This document shows positions 25,055-32,094 of a DNA stretch of 64,000 nucleotides, in pieces. The notes under the pieces were generated by a model. That model was given only the letters and a program-made list of their open reading frames with translations, ran no database searches and was not told the DNA's origin. The stretch is from Hymenobacter terrenus. GTDB taxonomy: Bacteria > Bacteroidota > Bacteroidia > Cytophagales > Hymenobacteraceae. Where the stretch lies: contig NZ_LATM01000003.1 in NCBI RefSeq assembly GCF_000972495.1, positions 186,001-250,000 of the forward strand, read 5' to 3'. How positions within the stretch are numbered: position 1 is the stretch's first letter; every line of letters begins with the position of its first letter. A program made the position numbers and the translations under genes.

Positions 25055-25072
25055 TTCGGCAACATAAAAGAC

Positions 25073-25456
25073 ATGAAAACTGCAAATTACCGGCAACTTG
25101 TTGAGAGATACATCGAAGCCTACAACCAATTTGATGTAGAGGGTATGTTGGTGCCGTTGCACAAGGACGTGGAGTTTCGCAACGTGGCGAACGGTGAAGT
25201 AAATTTGGCCACCTCAGGCAAAGCCAGTTTCCGCCAGCAGGCGGAACAAGCCACGCAGTATTTTTCCCAGCGGGAACAACGCGTGACCGAATGGAAAGTA
25301 GACAACGACCAAGTGGAGGCAACGATTGACTACTCGGCCATTGCTGCCCTAGACTTCCCCAATGGCTTGAAAAAGGGCGACTCGTTGCGCCTGTCGGGGC
25401 AGTCCATTTTTCGGTTTGCCGACGGGCAGATTATTTTCATCGAAGACAGAAGTTAA
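25073..25456 (+). CDS. Nuclear transport factor 2 / SnoaL-like protein
   Basis: The 127-residue protein has the small alpha+beta cone-fold pattern: an N-terminal helix (YRQLVERYIEAYNQFDVEGML), then LHKDVEFRNVANGE and alternating strands ending FRFADGQIIFIEDRS. Members are enzymes (isomerases, cyclases) or ligand-binding proteins, so no function can be assigned. It starts 18 bases after purCE and is followed by a copy of the purCE 3' end, which suggests it was inserted into the operon. Confidence 0.75.
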   Translation: MKTANYRQLVERYIEAYNQFDVEGMLVPLHKDVEFRNVANGEVNLATSGKASFRQQAEQATQYFSQREQRVTEWKVDNDQVEATIDYSAIAALDFPNGLKKGDSLRLSGQSIFRFADGQIIFIEDRS

Positions 25457-25506
25457 GTCCCTCAAGTTCTGCTCAGTCCTCCTGACTAGCACCTAAATCC
25501 TCCTCA

Positions 25507-25540
25507 ACTGCGCGCCGCCGAGGAACTGCTGGCGTTGTAA
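25507..25540 (+). repeat. Partial copy of the purCE 3' end
   Basis: This 34-base stretch reads like the last codons and stop of purCE (LRAADEELRAL then stop). The copy encodes LRAAEELLAL then stop. It sits 450 bases downstream of the original, in a gap with no other gene. The two flank the NTF2-like gene as a degenerate direct repeat. Confidence 0.65.
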
Positions 25541-25562
25541 ACGAGCCGTCATTAAACTCAAC

Positions 25563-26099
25563 ATGAGCCTCATCATCCGCAAGCTTCAGCCCGCCGACCG
25601 TCCGTCGTACCGCCAGGTGCGGCTCGACTGCCTGCGGGAGTTTCCAGCCAGCTTCGGCTCGTCTTACGAGGAGGAGCGGGAGAAGCCCGAGTTACACTTC
25701 GAAGGTCGCATCGAAGCGCAGTCGGATAGTGAATTCATGATGGGTGTTTTCGACGGGGAAACCCTCGTGGGCATTTGCGGATTCCTCCGGGAAAGCCGCG
25801 CGAAAACCAGCCATCGTGGCGAGTTGGTTCAGGTATATGTCCGGCCCGCTTACGCCGGCCAGGGCCTCGGGCGCCAGCTGCTGCTAGCCACCATCGCCGA
25901 AGCGTTTAAGGACCCCTCCCTGGAGCAAATCCAGTTGGGAGTCATCGCGGGGAATGTGGCGGCGAACAGCCTATATGAGCGGCTGGGTTTTAAAGAATTT
26001 GGCTTTTTGGAAAATCATCTGCGGGTCAACGACCAGTACCTACATCAACGTTTTATGATACTGACCCGGCCGGTGGCCGCTAGTATCCTTTCCCTGTGA
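25563..26099 (+). CDS. GNAT family N-acetyltransferase
   Basis: The 178-residue protein shows the GNAT acetyl-CoA-binding motif A, VQVYVRPAYAGQGLGRQLL (about residues 88-106, with R/Q-x-x-G-x-G). Motif B follows, with IQLGVIAGNVAANSLYERLGF and FGFLENHLRVN. N-terminal RKLQPADRPSYRQVRLDCL is also typical. The acceptor substrate is unknown. Its TGA overlaps the GTG of purD by three bases, so it is translated within the purine operon. Whether it has a purine role is not shown. Confidence 0.88.
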   Translation: MSLIIRKLQPADRPSYRQVRLDCLREFPASFGSSYEEEREKPELHFEGRIEAQSDSEFMMGVFDGETLVGICGFLRESRAKTSHRGELVQVYVRPAYAGQGLGRQLLLATIAEAFKDPSLEQIQLGVIAGNVAANSLYERLGFKEFGFLENHLRVNDQYLHQRFMILTRPVAASILSL

Positions 26100-27385
26100 A
26101 CGAAATCCCTACCATTCTCCTCCTCGGTTCTGGCGCGCGTGAGCACGCCCTGGCCGAAAAGCTGACCCGCGACGGGGCCACGGTGCACGTGCTGCCCGGC
26201 AACGCCGGCATCCCCAATAGCCACCCCGACGTGAATCCGCTGGATTTTGAGGCGGTGAAAGCCTTTGCGCAGGCGCATAATGCTAAGCTGATAGTGGTGG
26301 GCCCCGAGGCCCCGCTGGCGGCTGGCATCACCGACTTCTTTACCGGTTCCGATATCAAGGTGTTTGGTCCCACCCGTGCCGCGGCCCGGCTCGAAAGCTC
26401 CAAGGTGTGGAGCAAGGAGTTCATGCGCCGCCACGGCGTGGCCACGGCCCAGGCCTGGCAGTTTCGGAGCGACGACATTGCGGCGGCCCGCGGCAAGGCT
26501 GCTGAGCTGGGCGGGCACGTGGTGGTGAAGTACGACGGCCTCGCCGCCGGCAAGGGCGTGTACGTGTGCTCGTCATTGGAAGAAGCCGAGGCGGCCCTGA
26601 ATGAGCTGCAAACGCAGTTTATGGGCTGGTTTTCCTTCCTGCTTGAAGAGAAGCTGACTGGGCCCGAAATCAGCATCATCGGCCTCACCGATGGCCGCGA
26701 AATCAAGCTGCTGGCCACCTCGCAGGACCACAAGCAGCTGCTGGCCGGCGACCAGGGCCCCAACACCGGCGGCATGGGCGCCTACTGCCCGGTGCCCTTT
26801 GCCGACGATAACGTGCTGGCCGCCATTCGCCGCGACATCGTGGACCCGACGCTGCAAGGATTGCAGCGCGAGCAATTTTCCTTTCGCGGTTTCCTGTATT
26901 TTGGCATCATGCTCACGCCCACGGGACCCAAGCTGCTGGAGTACAACGTGCGCCTCGGCGACCCCGAGGCGGAGGTGCTGCTGCCGGCTCTGGAAAGCAG
27001 CCTGCTCGACCTGATTGAAGCCGTCTTGGACGGCACGCTGGCCACCCAAACCGTGCGACAGCGGCCCGGCGCCTACGTGGGCGTGGTGCTGGCTTCGGGC
27101 GGGTACCCGGCGGCGAAATTCCCGACCGGCTTCCCCATAACGGGCCTCGATAACCTGCCGGCCGACGTGCGCGCCTACCACGGGGCCACCCGCCGCGCCG
27201 CCGATGGCCAGCTCGTGACCAACGGCGGCCGGGTGCTCGTGCTCACCGCGCAGGGCCCCGACCTGCAAACGGCCACGGCCCGGGCCTACGAAGCCTGCGC
27301 CCAGGTCACGTTTCAGGATGCCTACTTCCGCCCCGACATCGCCCAGCGCCCGGCGCCCGTGCTAACCGCCCGCGTTGTAAATTGA
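26096..27385 (+). CDS. Phosphoribosylamine-glycine ligase (GAR synthetase)
   Basis: The 429-residue ATP-grasp ligase has the family features in order: LLLGSGAREHALAEKL at the N terminus, VVVGPEAPLAAGITDFF, VVKYDGLAAGKGVYV, TGPEISIIGLTDG, the PurD signature NTGGMGAYCPVP, and LLEYNVRLGDPEAEVLLP. It catalyses step 2 of purine synthesis. The length is normal. The start is GTG at 26096, overlapping the GNAT stop. It lies 16 bases before purN. Confidence 0.95.
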   Translation: MNEIPTILLLGSGAREHALAEKLTRDGATVHVLPGNAGIPNSHPDVNPLDFEAVKAFAQAHNAKLIVVGPEAPLAAGITDFFTGSDIKVFGPTRAAARLESSKVWSKEFMRRHGVATAQAWQFRSDDIAAARGKAAELGGHVVVKYDGLAAGKGVYVCSSLEEAEAALNELQTQFMGWFSFLLEEKLTGPEISIIGLTDGREIKLLATSQDHKQLLAGDQGPNTGGMGAYCPVPFADDNVLAAIRRDIVDPTLQGLQREQFSFRGFLYFGIMLTPTGPKLLEYNVRLGDPEAEVLLPALESSLLDLIEAVLDGTLATQTVRQRPGAYVGVVLASGGYPAAKFPTGFPITGLDNLPADVRAYHGATRRAADGQLVTNGGRVLVLTAQGPDLQTATARAYEACAQVTFQDAYFRPDIAQRPAPVLTARVVN

Positions 27386-27401
27386 AGCTGCAAACCCAAC
27401 C

Positions 27402-28082
27402 ATGAACAACGCCGTCCCGCAAGCGCAAAATCGTCAGGCTTCTCTCTCCGCCGGGGAGGGGGCGCACCCGGCAGGGCCGGAGGGGAGGCTAGGGGGCCGC
27501 AAAGCCCGCCTGGCCATCCTGCTCTCGGGCCGGGGCTCCAACATGCTGGCGCTGGTGCAGGCCACCCAAACCGGCATGCTGCAAGACTTGGCCGAAGTAG
27601 CCGTGGTATTCAGCAACAAGCCCGATGCGCCGGGGCTGGAGCTTGCGGCTGCCCACGGCTGCTCGGTGGCGTCGCTGCCCAGCCAGGGCCGCAAGCGCGA
27701 GGCGTTCGATGCCGAGGCGGCGGCGCTGCTCCAGCAGTATCAGCCCGATTTTGTGGTGCTGGCCGGCTACATGCGAATTCTTTCCCCGGCTTTCATTCAG
27801 CCGTTTGCGGGGCGTATCCTCAACATCCATCCGGCCGATACCCACCAGCACCAGGGCCTGCACGCCTACGAGTGGGCCTTTGATAATAAGCTGACGGAAA
27901 CCAAAATCACCGTGCATGTGGTTGACGAGGGCCTCGACACCGGGCCCATACTGGCCCAGCAAGTAGTGGACCTGCGCGGGGCCGACACCCTGGCCGAAGT
28001 AGAGCGCCGCGGGCTGGCCGTTGAGCATCGTCTTTACGCCCAAACCCTCGCGGATTTAATTAGAAGCAAACACCCCGTCTAG
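27402..28082 (+). CDS. Phosphoribosylglycinamide formyltransferase, with an N-terminal extension
   Basis: The 226-residue protein transfers formyl from 10-formyl-THF to GAR (step 3). Core motifs are ARLAILLSGRGSNMLALV from about residue 35, FVVLAGYMRIL, the catalytic ILNIHPAD and Asp in VVDEGLDTGPILAQQ. The family usually begins at the RLAILLSG strand, so residues 1-34 are extra. Residues 13-33 are encoded by a GC-rich repeat-like stretch (SLSAGEGAHPAGPEGRLGG). No alternative start codon of good quality lies after the insert. It follows purD by 16 bases. Confidence 0.92.
   Translation: MNNAVPQAQNRQASLSAGEGAHPAGPEGRLGGRKARLAILLSGRGSNMLALVQATQTGMLQDLAEVAVVFSNKPDAPGLELAAAHGCSVASLPSQGRKREAFDAEAAALLQQYQPDFVVLAGYMRILSPAFIQPFAGRILNIHPADTHQHQGLHAYEWAFDNKLTETKITVHVVDEGLDTGPILAQQVVDLRGADTLAEVERRGLAVEHRLYAQTLADLIRSKHPV
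27438..27497. repeat. GC-rich repeat-like insertion in the purN 5' end
   Basis: About 60 bases with CTCTCCGCCGGGGAGG, GGCAGGGCC and GGAGGGGAGG runs form partly complementary segments. They add about 20 residues ahead of the first core strand of PurN. The composition resembles intergenic palindromic repeats rather than coding DNA. Boundaries are approximate. Confidence 0.5.
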
Positions 28083-28090
28083 AAGCAAAT

Positions 28091-28194
28091 GGCCTGTTAT
28101 GTCGAGCGCCGCCGAGGCATCTCGCTCGCATCATTGCAACAATTGAATTACTACTGCACGCGAGATGTCTCGGCTGCGCTCGACATGACGTTCT
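28091..28194. repeat. REP-like inverted-repeat element, copy 2
   Basis: The arms at 28096-28125 and 28160-28189 match in 27 of 30 bases. They share the core TCGAGCGC...GCATCTCGC with copy 1, and the centre again contains an ATTG-ATTACTA string. The element fills the gap between purN and purF. It is more diverged than copy 1. Confidence 0.8.
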
Positions 28195-28222
28195 TAATTG
28201 ACAAGAAAAAACTCCAATTGAT

Positions 28223-29725
28223 ATGTGTGGAATAGTAGGTTTTCACGGCCCCGACGATGTGGTTGCCGACATGGTGGTGGGCCTCACCGCTCTCCAGCAC
28301 CGGGGGCAGGACGCGGCCGGTATCGCCACGTTCGACGGCTTGTCGTTTCACCTTCATAAGGGGCAGGGGCTGGTAAATGACGTCTTCAAACCCAAGCACC
28401 TGAAGAAGCTGAAGGGCAACAGCGGCATTGGCCACGTGCGCTACACCACGCAGGGGGCCAACGATTCGGACCTGGCGCAGCCTTTTACTACCAGCTACCC
28501 CTTCGGCCTGGCTATGGTGCACAATGGCAACGTCATCAACTTCCGCGAGGCGGCCAAGCGCCTGCACGAGAAGTACCACGTGCTGCCCAAAACCACCAAC
28601 GACCTGGAGCTTATCATGTACACCTTCGCCTCGGAGCTGCGCGTGAAAAACCTGGACAACCTCTCCGTCGTCGATATTTTCGACGCCGTGGAAACCACCC
28701 AGGAGCTGGTGAAGGGCGCCTACGCCACCGTCACGCTCATTGCCGGGCACGGCCTGCTGGCCTTCACCGACCCGCTGGGCATCCGGCCGCTGGTGCTGGG
28801 CCGGCGCGATACCGCCGCCGGGCCCATGTACGCCTTCGCCTCGGAAAGCACGTGCTTTGACTTCCTGGGCTTCGAGTTCATGGAGAACGTGGGCCCCGGT
28901 CAGGCGGTGTTTATTGACAACAACTACAACGTCCACTACAAAAACCCCTACGCGCTGCCCAAGGCTTTCTGCGCGTTCGAGCAAATCTATTTTGCCCGCG
29001 AAGACTCCATCATTCACGGCCGGCTGGTGGCCCGCGAGCGGGTGCGCCTCGGCAAGCGCCTGGCCCGCAAGGTGGCCGATGCCGGCCTGAAGCCCGATAT
29101 GGTGATTGACGTGCCCTCGTCGGGCTACTTCGCCGCCTCGGGGCTGGCCGAGGCCATTGGCGTGCCCTACCGCCGGGCGCTGGTGAAAAACAACCACATG
29201 GGCCGCTCCTTCATCGTGGCCACCCAGGCCGGGCGCGAAGACGTGGTGAAGAAGAAGCTCAACCCCATCCGCGAGTTCGTTCAGGGCAAAAAGGTGGCCG
29301 TGGTCGATGACAGCATTGTGCGCGGCACCACGTCGCGGCGCATCGTGCGGCTGCTGCGCGATGCGGGCGCTACCGAAGTGTACTTCATTTCCAGCGCGCC
29401 GCCCATCGTGTCGCCCTGCATCTACGGCATCGACATGGCCATGAGCACCGAGCTTATCGCGGCCAATTATTCGGAAGATGAAATCTGCCGCTACATCGAA
29501 GCCGACCGCGTGATTTACCAGGACCTGGAAGACTTGCAGCAGCTTTTTTCGGAAGAAAAAGGCCACGGCGGTAGCTGCTTCGCCTGTTTCTCGGGCAAGT
29601 ACCCCACCGGCGACGTGACCCACTACCTGCGCCACGTGCAGGAAGAGCGCGCCAGCCACCGCCCCGAAAAAGGCAAGAAAAACCTCTCCGTGAGTGCCAA
29701 GGCACCCGAGCCAACGGAGCATTAA
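28223..29725 (+). CDS. Amidophosphoribosyltransferase
   Basis: The 500-residue enzyme catalyses the first step of purine synthesis (PRPP plus glutamine). The N-terminal nucleophile glutaminase starts MCGIVGFHGPDD, with Cys2 the nucleophile after Met removal. GIGHVRYTTQGANDSD, PFGLAMVHNGN and the PRPP loop VAVVDDSIVRGTTSRRIV are also present. The ATG at 28223 gives no propeptide. Cys residues near the end (GGSCFACFSGKYPTGD) resemble those of the iron-sulfur form, which would need checking. The gene is preceded by a REP-like hairpin and followed by an inverted-repeat element. Confidence 0.95.
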   Translation: MCGIVGFHGPDDVVADMVVGLTALQHRGQDAAGIATFDGLSFHLHKGQGLVNDVFKPKHLKKLKGNSGIGHVRYTTQGANDSDLAQPFTTSYPFGLAMVHNGNVINFREAAKRLHEKYHVLPKTTNDLELIMYTFASELRVKNLDNLSVVDIFDAVETTQELVKGAYATVTLIAGHGLLAFTDPLGIRPLVLGRRDTAAGPMYAFASESTCFDFLGFEFMENVGPGQAVFIDNNYNVHYKNPYALPKAFCAFEQIYFAREDSIIHGRLVARERVRLGKRLARKVADAGLKPDMVIDVPSSGYFAASGLAEAIGVPYRRALVKNNHMGRSFIVATQAGREDVVKKKLNPIREFVQGKKVAVVDDSIVRGTTSRRIVRLLRDAGATEVYFISSAPPIVSPCIYGIDMAMSTELIAANYSEDEICRYIEADRVIYQDLEDLQQLFSEEKGHGGSCFACFSGKYPTGDVTHYLRHVQEERASHRPEKGKKNLSVSAKAPEPTEH

Positions 29726-29749
29726 AGGGAGTAGGGGAGGGCAGAACAG

Positions 29750-29954
29750 CAGCTCCCCTCCTTACCAAGGAGGGTAGGTGAGCGCCGACGAGGCGCGAAC
29801 GGGGGTGGTTTCGGGCATTGAGCCGAAGGTCGGCGCCGCCAACGACAACCGCCCGCCCAATCTCACGAACCCAACGCAAGTCGTTCAACGAATTCAACCA
29901 CCCCCGTTCGCGCTGACGCGCGAACATCCCCTCCTCGTCTGAGGAGGGGAGTTG
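29750..29954. repeat. 205-bp inverted-repeat element between purF and purM
   Basis: The inner arms CGCGAACGGGGGTGGTT (29794-29810) and its exact complement (29896-29912) form a 17-base perfect repeat. Beyond them both ends carry CTCCCCTCC/GGAGGGGAG hairpins, so the outer parts are also related. The 85-base centre is not repeated in the window. No coding capacity was found, and purM begins 14 bases after the element. Confidence 0.75.
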
Positions 29955-29968
29955 TCGTTTCACTATCC

Positions 29969-31141
29969 ATGTCCGCTTCCACTTCCAACCACCCCGCCGG
30001 CTACTCCATCGAAGAAGGCAATGCCGCTTCCCGCAACGCCTACGGCTGGTCGAAAAAAACCTTCGCCAACCGCACCGGCAAGCCCGGCGAGCCCGCCCAG
30101 GACTTAGACGGCGGCTTCTCCAACGAAATCCGTTTCGGCCAGGAGCGCCTCGGCATCAGCTCCGACGGCATCGGGACCAAGATTGAAGTGGCCGAGCGGC
30201 TGAACAAGTACGATACCCTCGGCTACGACCTCATTGCCATGACGGCCGATGACCTCATCGCCGCTGGTTTCGTGCCCACCAATATCTCCAACATCATCGA
30301 CGTGAACCACCTCGACTACGACGTGGTGGATGAGATGATGCGCGGCCTACACGACGCCGCCAACTTCGCCCAGCTGGCCATCACGGGCGGCGAAATCGCC
30401 GAGCTGGGCAACCGCATCGGCGGCTGGCCGGGCGCCAAAATGAACTTCAACTGGTGCTCCACGGCCATTGGGGTGCTGCACCCCAGCCTGGCCCAGCCCC
30501 TGAGCGGCAAAACCGCCCAGGCCGGCCACGTGGTAGTGGCCCTGCGCTCGCCCTCGTTCCGCTCCAACGGCTACTCCCTGGCCCGCAAAACCCTGCAACG
30601 CGTGTTCGGCGACAACTGGCACGACGCCCCCTTCGGGGAGTTAGGAGTTAAGAGTTATGAGTTAGGAGTTGAAAATGAGCAACCCGATAGCGAGCAACTC
30701 CTACCTCTTAACTCAAAACTTCCAACTCCCCAGACGTGGGGCGAGGCCATGCTCGCGCCTTCGCTCATCTACGCGCCCGGGGTGGCGGCCCTGCTCGACG
30801 CGGGGTTGCCGCTCCACGGCGTGGCGCACATCACCGGCGGTGGCTTGGCCGACAACTTCCAGCGCGTGCTCAAAAACGGTCTCGGCGCGGTGCTCGACAA
30901 CTTGTTTGAGCCCCTGCCGGCCATGCACCGCCTCTGCGAAATCGGCAACATCAGCGCCGAAACGGCTTACCTCTACTGGAACATGGGCACCGGCATGCTC
31001 ATCGTGACGGAAGAGGCTTCTGCCGCTGCCGTGGTGGCCTCGCTGCAAACCAGCGGCTACGATGCGCAAGTGGCAGGCCACCTCACCGCCGAAAGCGGCG
31101 TGACACTGCGGGTGGGCGCGGGGGAATTGCGCTACGCGTAA
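29969..31141 (+). CDS. Phosphoribosylformylglycinamidine cyclo-ligase with an in-frame repeat insertion
   Basis: The 390-residue protein makes AIR from FGAM (step 5). Typical features are GISSDGIGTKIEVAE, YDLIAMTADDLIAAG, ITGGEIAELGNRI, SNGYSLARK, HITGGGLADNFQRVL and YLYWNMGTGM. The family is usually about 350 residues. The surplus is explained by residues 223-254 (ELGVKSYELGVENEQ... in part), which come from a 97-base inverted repeat between NWHDAPFG and TWGEAMLAPS. This lies in a loop before a conserved strand, so the enzyme may tolerate it. It is the last gene of the purine block. Confidence 0.93.
   Translation: MSASTSNHPAGYSIEEGNAASRNAYGWSKKTFANRTGKPGEPAQDLDGGFSNEIRFGQERLGISSDGIGTKIEVAERLNKYDTLGYDLIAMTADDLIAAGFVPTNISNIIDVNHLDYDVVDEMMRGLHDAANFAQLAITGGEIAELGNRIGGWPGAKMNFNWCSTAIGVLHPSLAQPLSGKTAQAGHVVVALRSPSFRSNGYSLARKTLQRVFGDNWHDAPFGELGVKSYELGVENEQPDSEQLLPLNSKLPTPQTWGEAMLAPSLIYAPGVAALLDAGLPLHGVAHITGGGLADNFQRVLKNGLGAVLDNLFEPLPAMHRLCEIGNISAETAYLYWNMGTGMLIVTEEASAAAVVASLQTSGYDAQVAGHLTAESGVTLRVGAGELRYA
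30635..30731. repeat. 97-bp inverted repeat inserted inside purM
   Basis: The 37-base arms (30635-30671 and 30695-30731) match in about 31 positions. The left arm is a near-tandem of GAGTTA-type units. It is clearly more AT-rich than purM and interrupts a conserved protein block without breaking the frame. Confidence 0.8.
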
Positions 31142-31472
31142 GGCCCTCCGTAGCCGGATACGATACAGAGAGGCGTGGTTTATGAACAACCGCACGCGGC
31201 TACTATACAAAAAGGTGTTTAAATAGCCCAGTCGCGGGGTAATTGCATACATCGCTGCGTATTGATAGACTAGCCGCAAGCGGATGGTGTGCATTCAGGT
31301 AGAAAATAGCGACAGCCGTGTGGTGGTACCATACAGCAAGGCTTTAAATAGATAAAGCCACTGGGTGTTACGCTACAATAGCGTACATTTAGGGAGTTGC
31401 CGGGCCGCTTTTCAGTACCAAGACTTGGGTTGGTAGCGGGGTGCTGGCGCAGTACTGGTCCTCCCGAAGCTT
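31142..31472. other. Intergenic region with degenerate short repeats
   Basis: This 331-base gap follows purM. Strings of the form ATACAnnnAGGnnTTTAAATAG recur near 31163, 31204 and 31330, with a weaker one near 31241. GGCTTT...AAAGCC near 31336 is a weak hairpin that might end the purine transcript. I see no gene here. Confidence 0.4.
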
Positions 31473-31904
31473 TTGCCCATGCCCCCGCCCCCCAACGCCA
31501 CCATTGAGCCGCTGCTTGATGGCCTCGCCAACCGCATTGCCCGGCGCGACCTGCCGCCCGTGCTGCCCAACGTGAACCCCTTCGCGCCCGAGCAGGTGCT
31601 GCTGCGCCTCTTGGCCGCGCTGGCGCCGCTGGTGCCCGGCCGCAACTACCGCGGCCGCCTCTCCCAGGCCCGGATGCTGTACCGCTTCTTCGAACACGAA
31701 GCGCAAACCGCCGCCGATCTGGCCACGGCCGCTGGCATCGAGCGGGTGGCGGGCAGCCACGCCCACACCGGCCTGGTGCGCGTCGGTCTGCTCCGCTGGG
31801 CCTACGAGGGCCCGCGCCGCACCTTCCGCCTCACCCGCTGGGGCGAGGAGTGGCTGCTGGCCGTGGGCCGGTGCGAGGCGGTGCCGGCCCGCCCCACGAC
31901 CTGA
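31473..31904 (+). CDS. Hypothetical protein, possible winged-helix fold
   Basis: The 143-residue protein begins with a Pro-rich start, then mostly helices (EQVLLRLLAALAPLV, LSQARMLYRFFEHEAQTAADLATAAGI). The C-terminal segment, GLVRVGLLRWAYEGPRRTFRLT, could be the last helix and wing of a winged helix-turn-helix. This fold assignment is weak. Codon use matches the neighbouring genes. An overlapping minus-strand frame exists but is less protein-like. It may be regulatory or a plasmid/phage-derived small protein; no family is recognised. Confidence 0.5.
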   Translation: MPMPPPPNATIEPLLDGLANRIARRDLPPVLPNVNPFAPEQVLLRLLAALAPLVPGRNYRGRLSQARMLYRFFEHEAQTAADLATAAGIERVAGSHAHTGLVRVGLLRWAYEGPRRTFRLTRWGEEWLLAVGRCEAVPARPTT

Positions 31905-32000
31905 GCGCTTGGTATTGGCGCTATTCAGTTTGAATTCCGGCGTAGCCGCAGCGCAGTCGTGCCCGGTAGGGCGGCAGGCATGTAGAAGTCTTGAGGGAAA

Positions 32001-32064
32001 GAACCGCAAAGCCGCGTGGCGGCGACAGAGGCGTCTCTGTCGCCGCCACGCGGCTTTGCGGTTC
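32001..32064. repeat. Perfect 30-bp palindrome with 4-base loop
   Basis: The left arm 32001-32030 and right arm 32035-32064 are exact complements around GCGT. The stem is GC-rich with no T run, so it is not a standard terminator. It lies between the converging small hypothetical gene and pncB. Confidence 0.85.
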
Positions 32065-32094
32065 GGTGATAGTCTGGTTTCGTCAGGCAGCCGG

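Noticed and set aside
28151-29722. 523-codon open frame on the minus strand opposite purF
   Set aside because: It mirrors purF over nearly its whole length, is rich in His, Gly and Val from the reverse reading of GC-biased codons, and has no domain. It is a shadow of purF.
31389-32009. 206-codon minus-strand frame opposite the small hypothetical gene
   Set aside because: Its composition (Gly, Gln, Arg, His) is that of an antisense shadow. The plus-strand 143-residue frame looks more protein-like, although both are weak.
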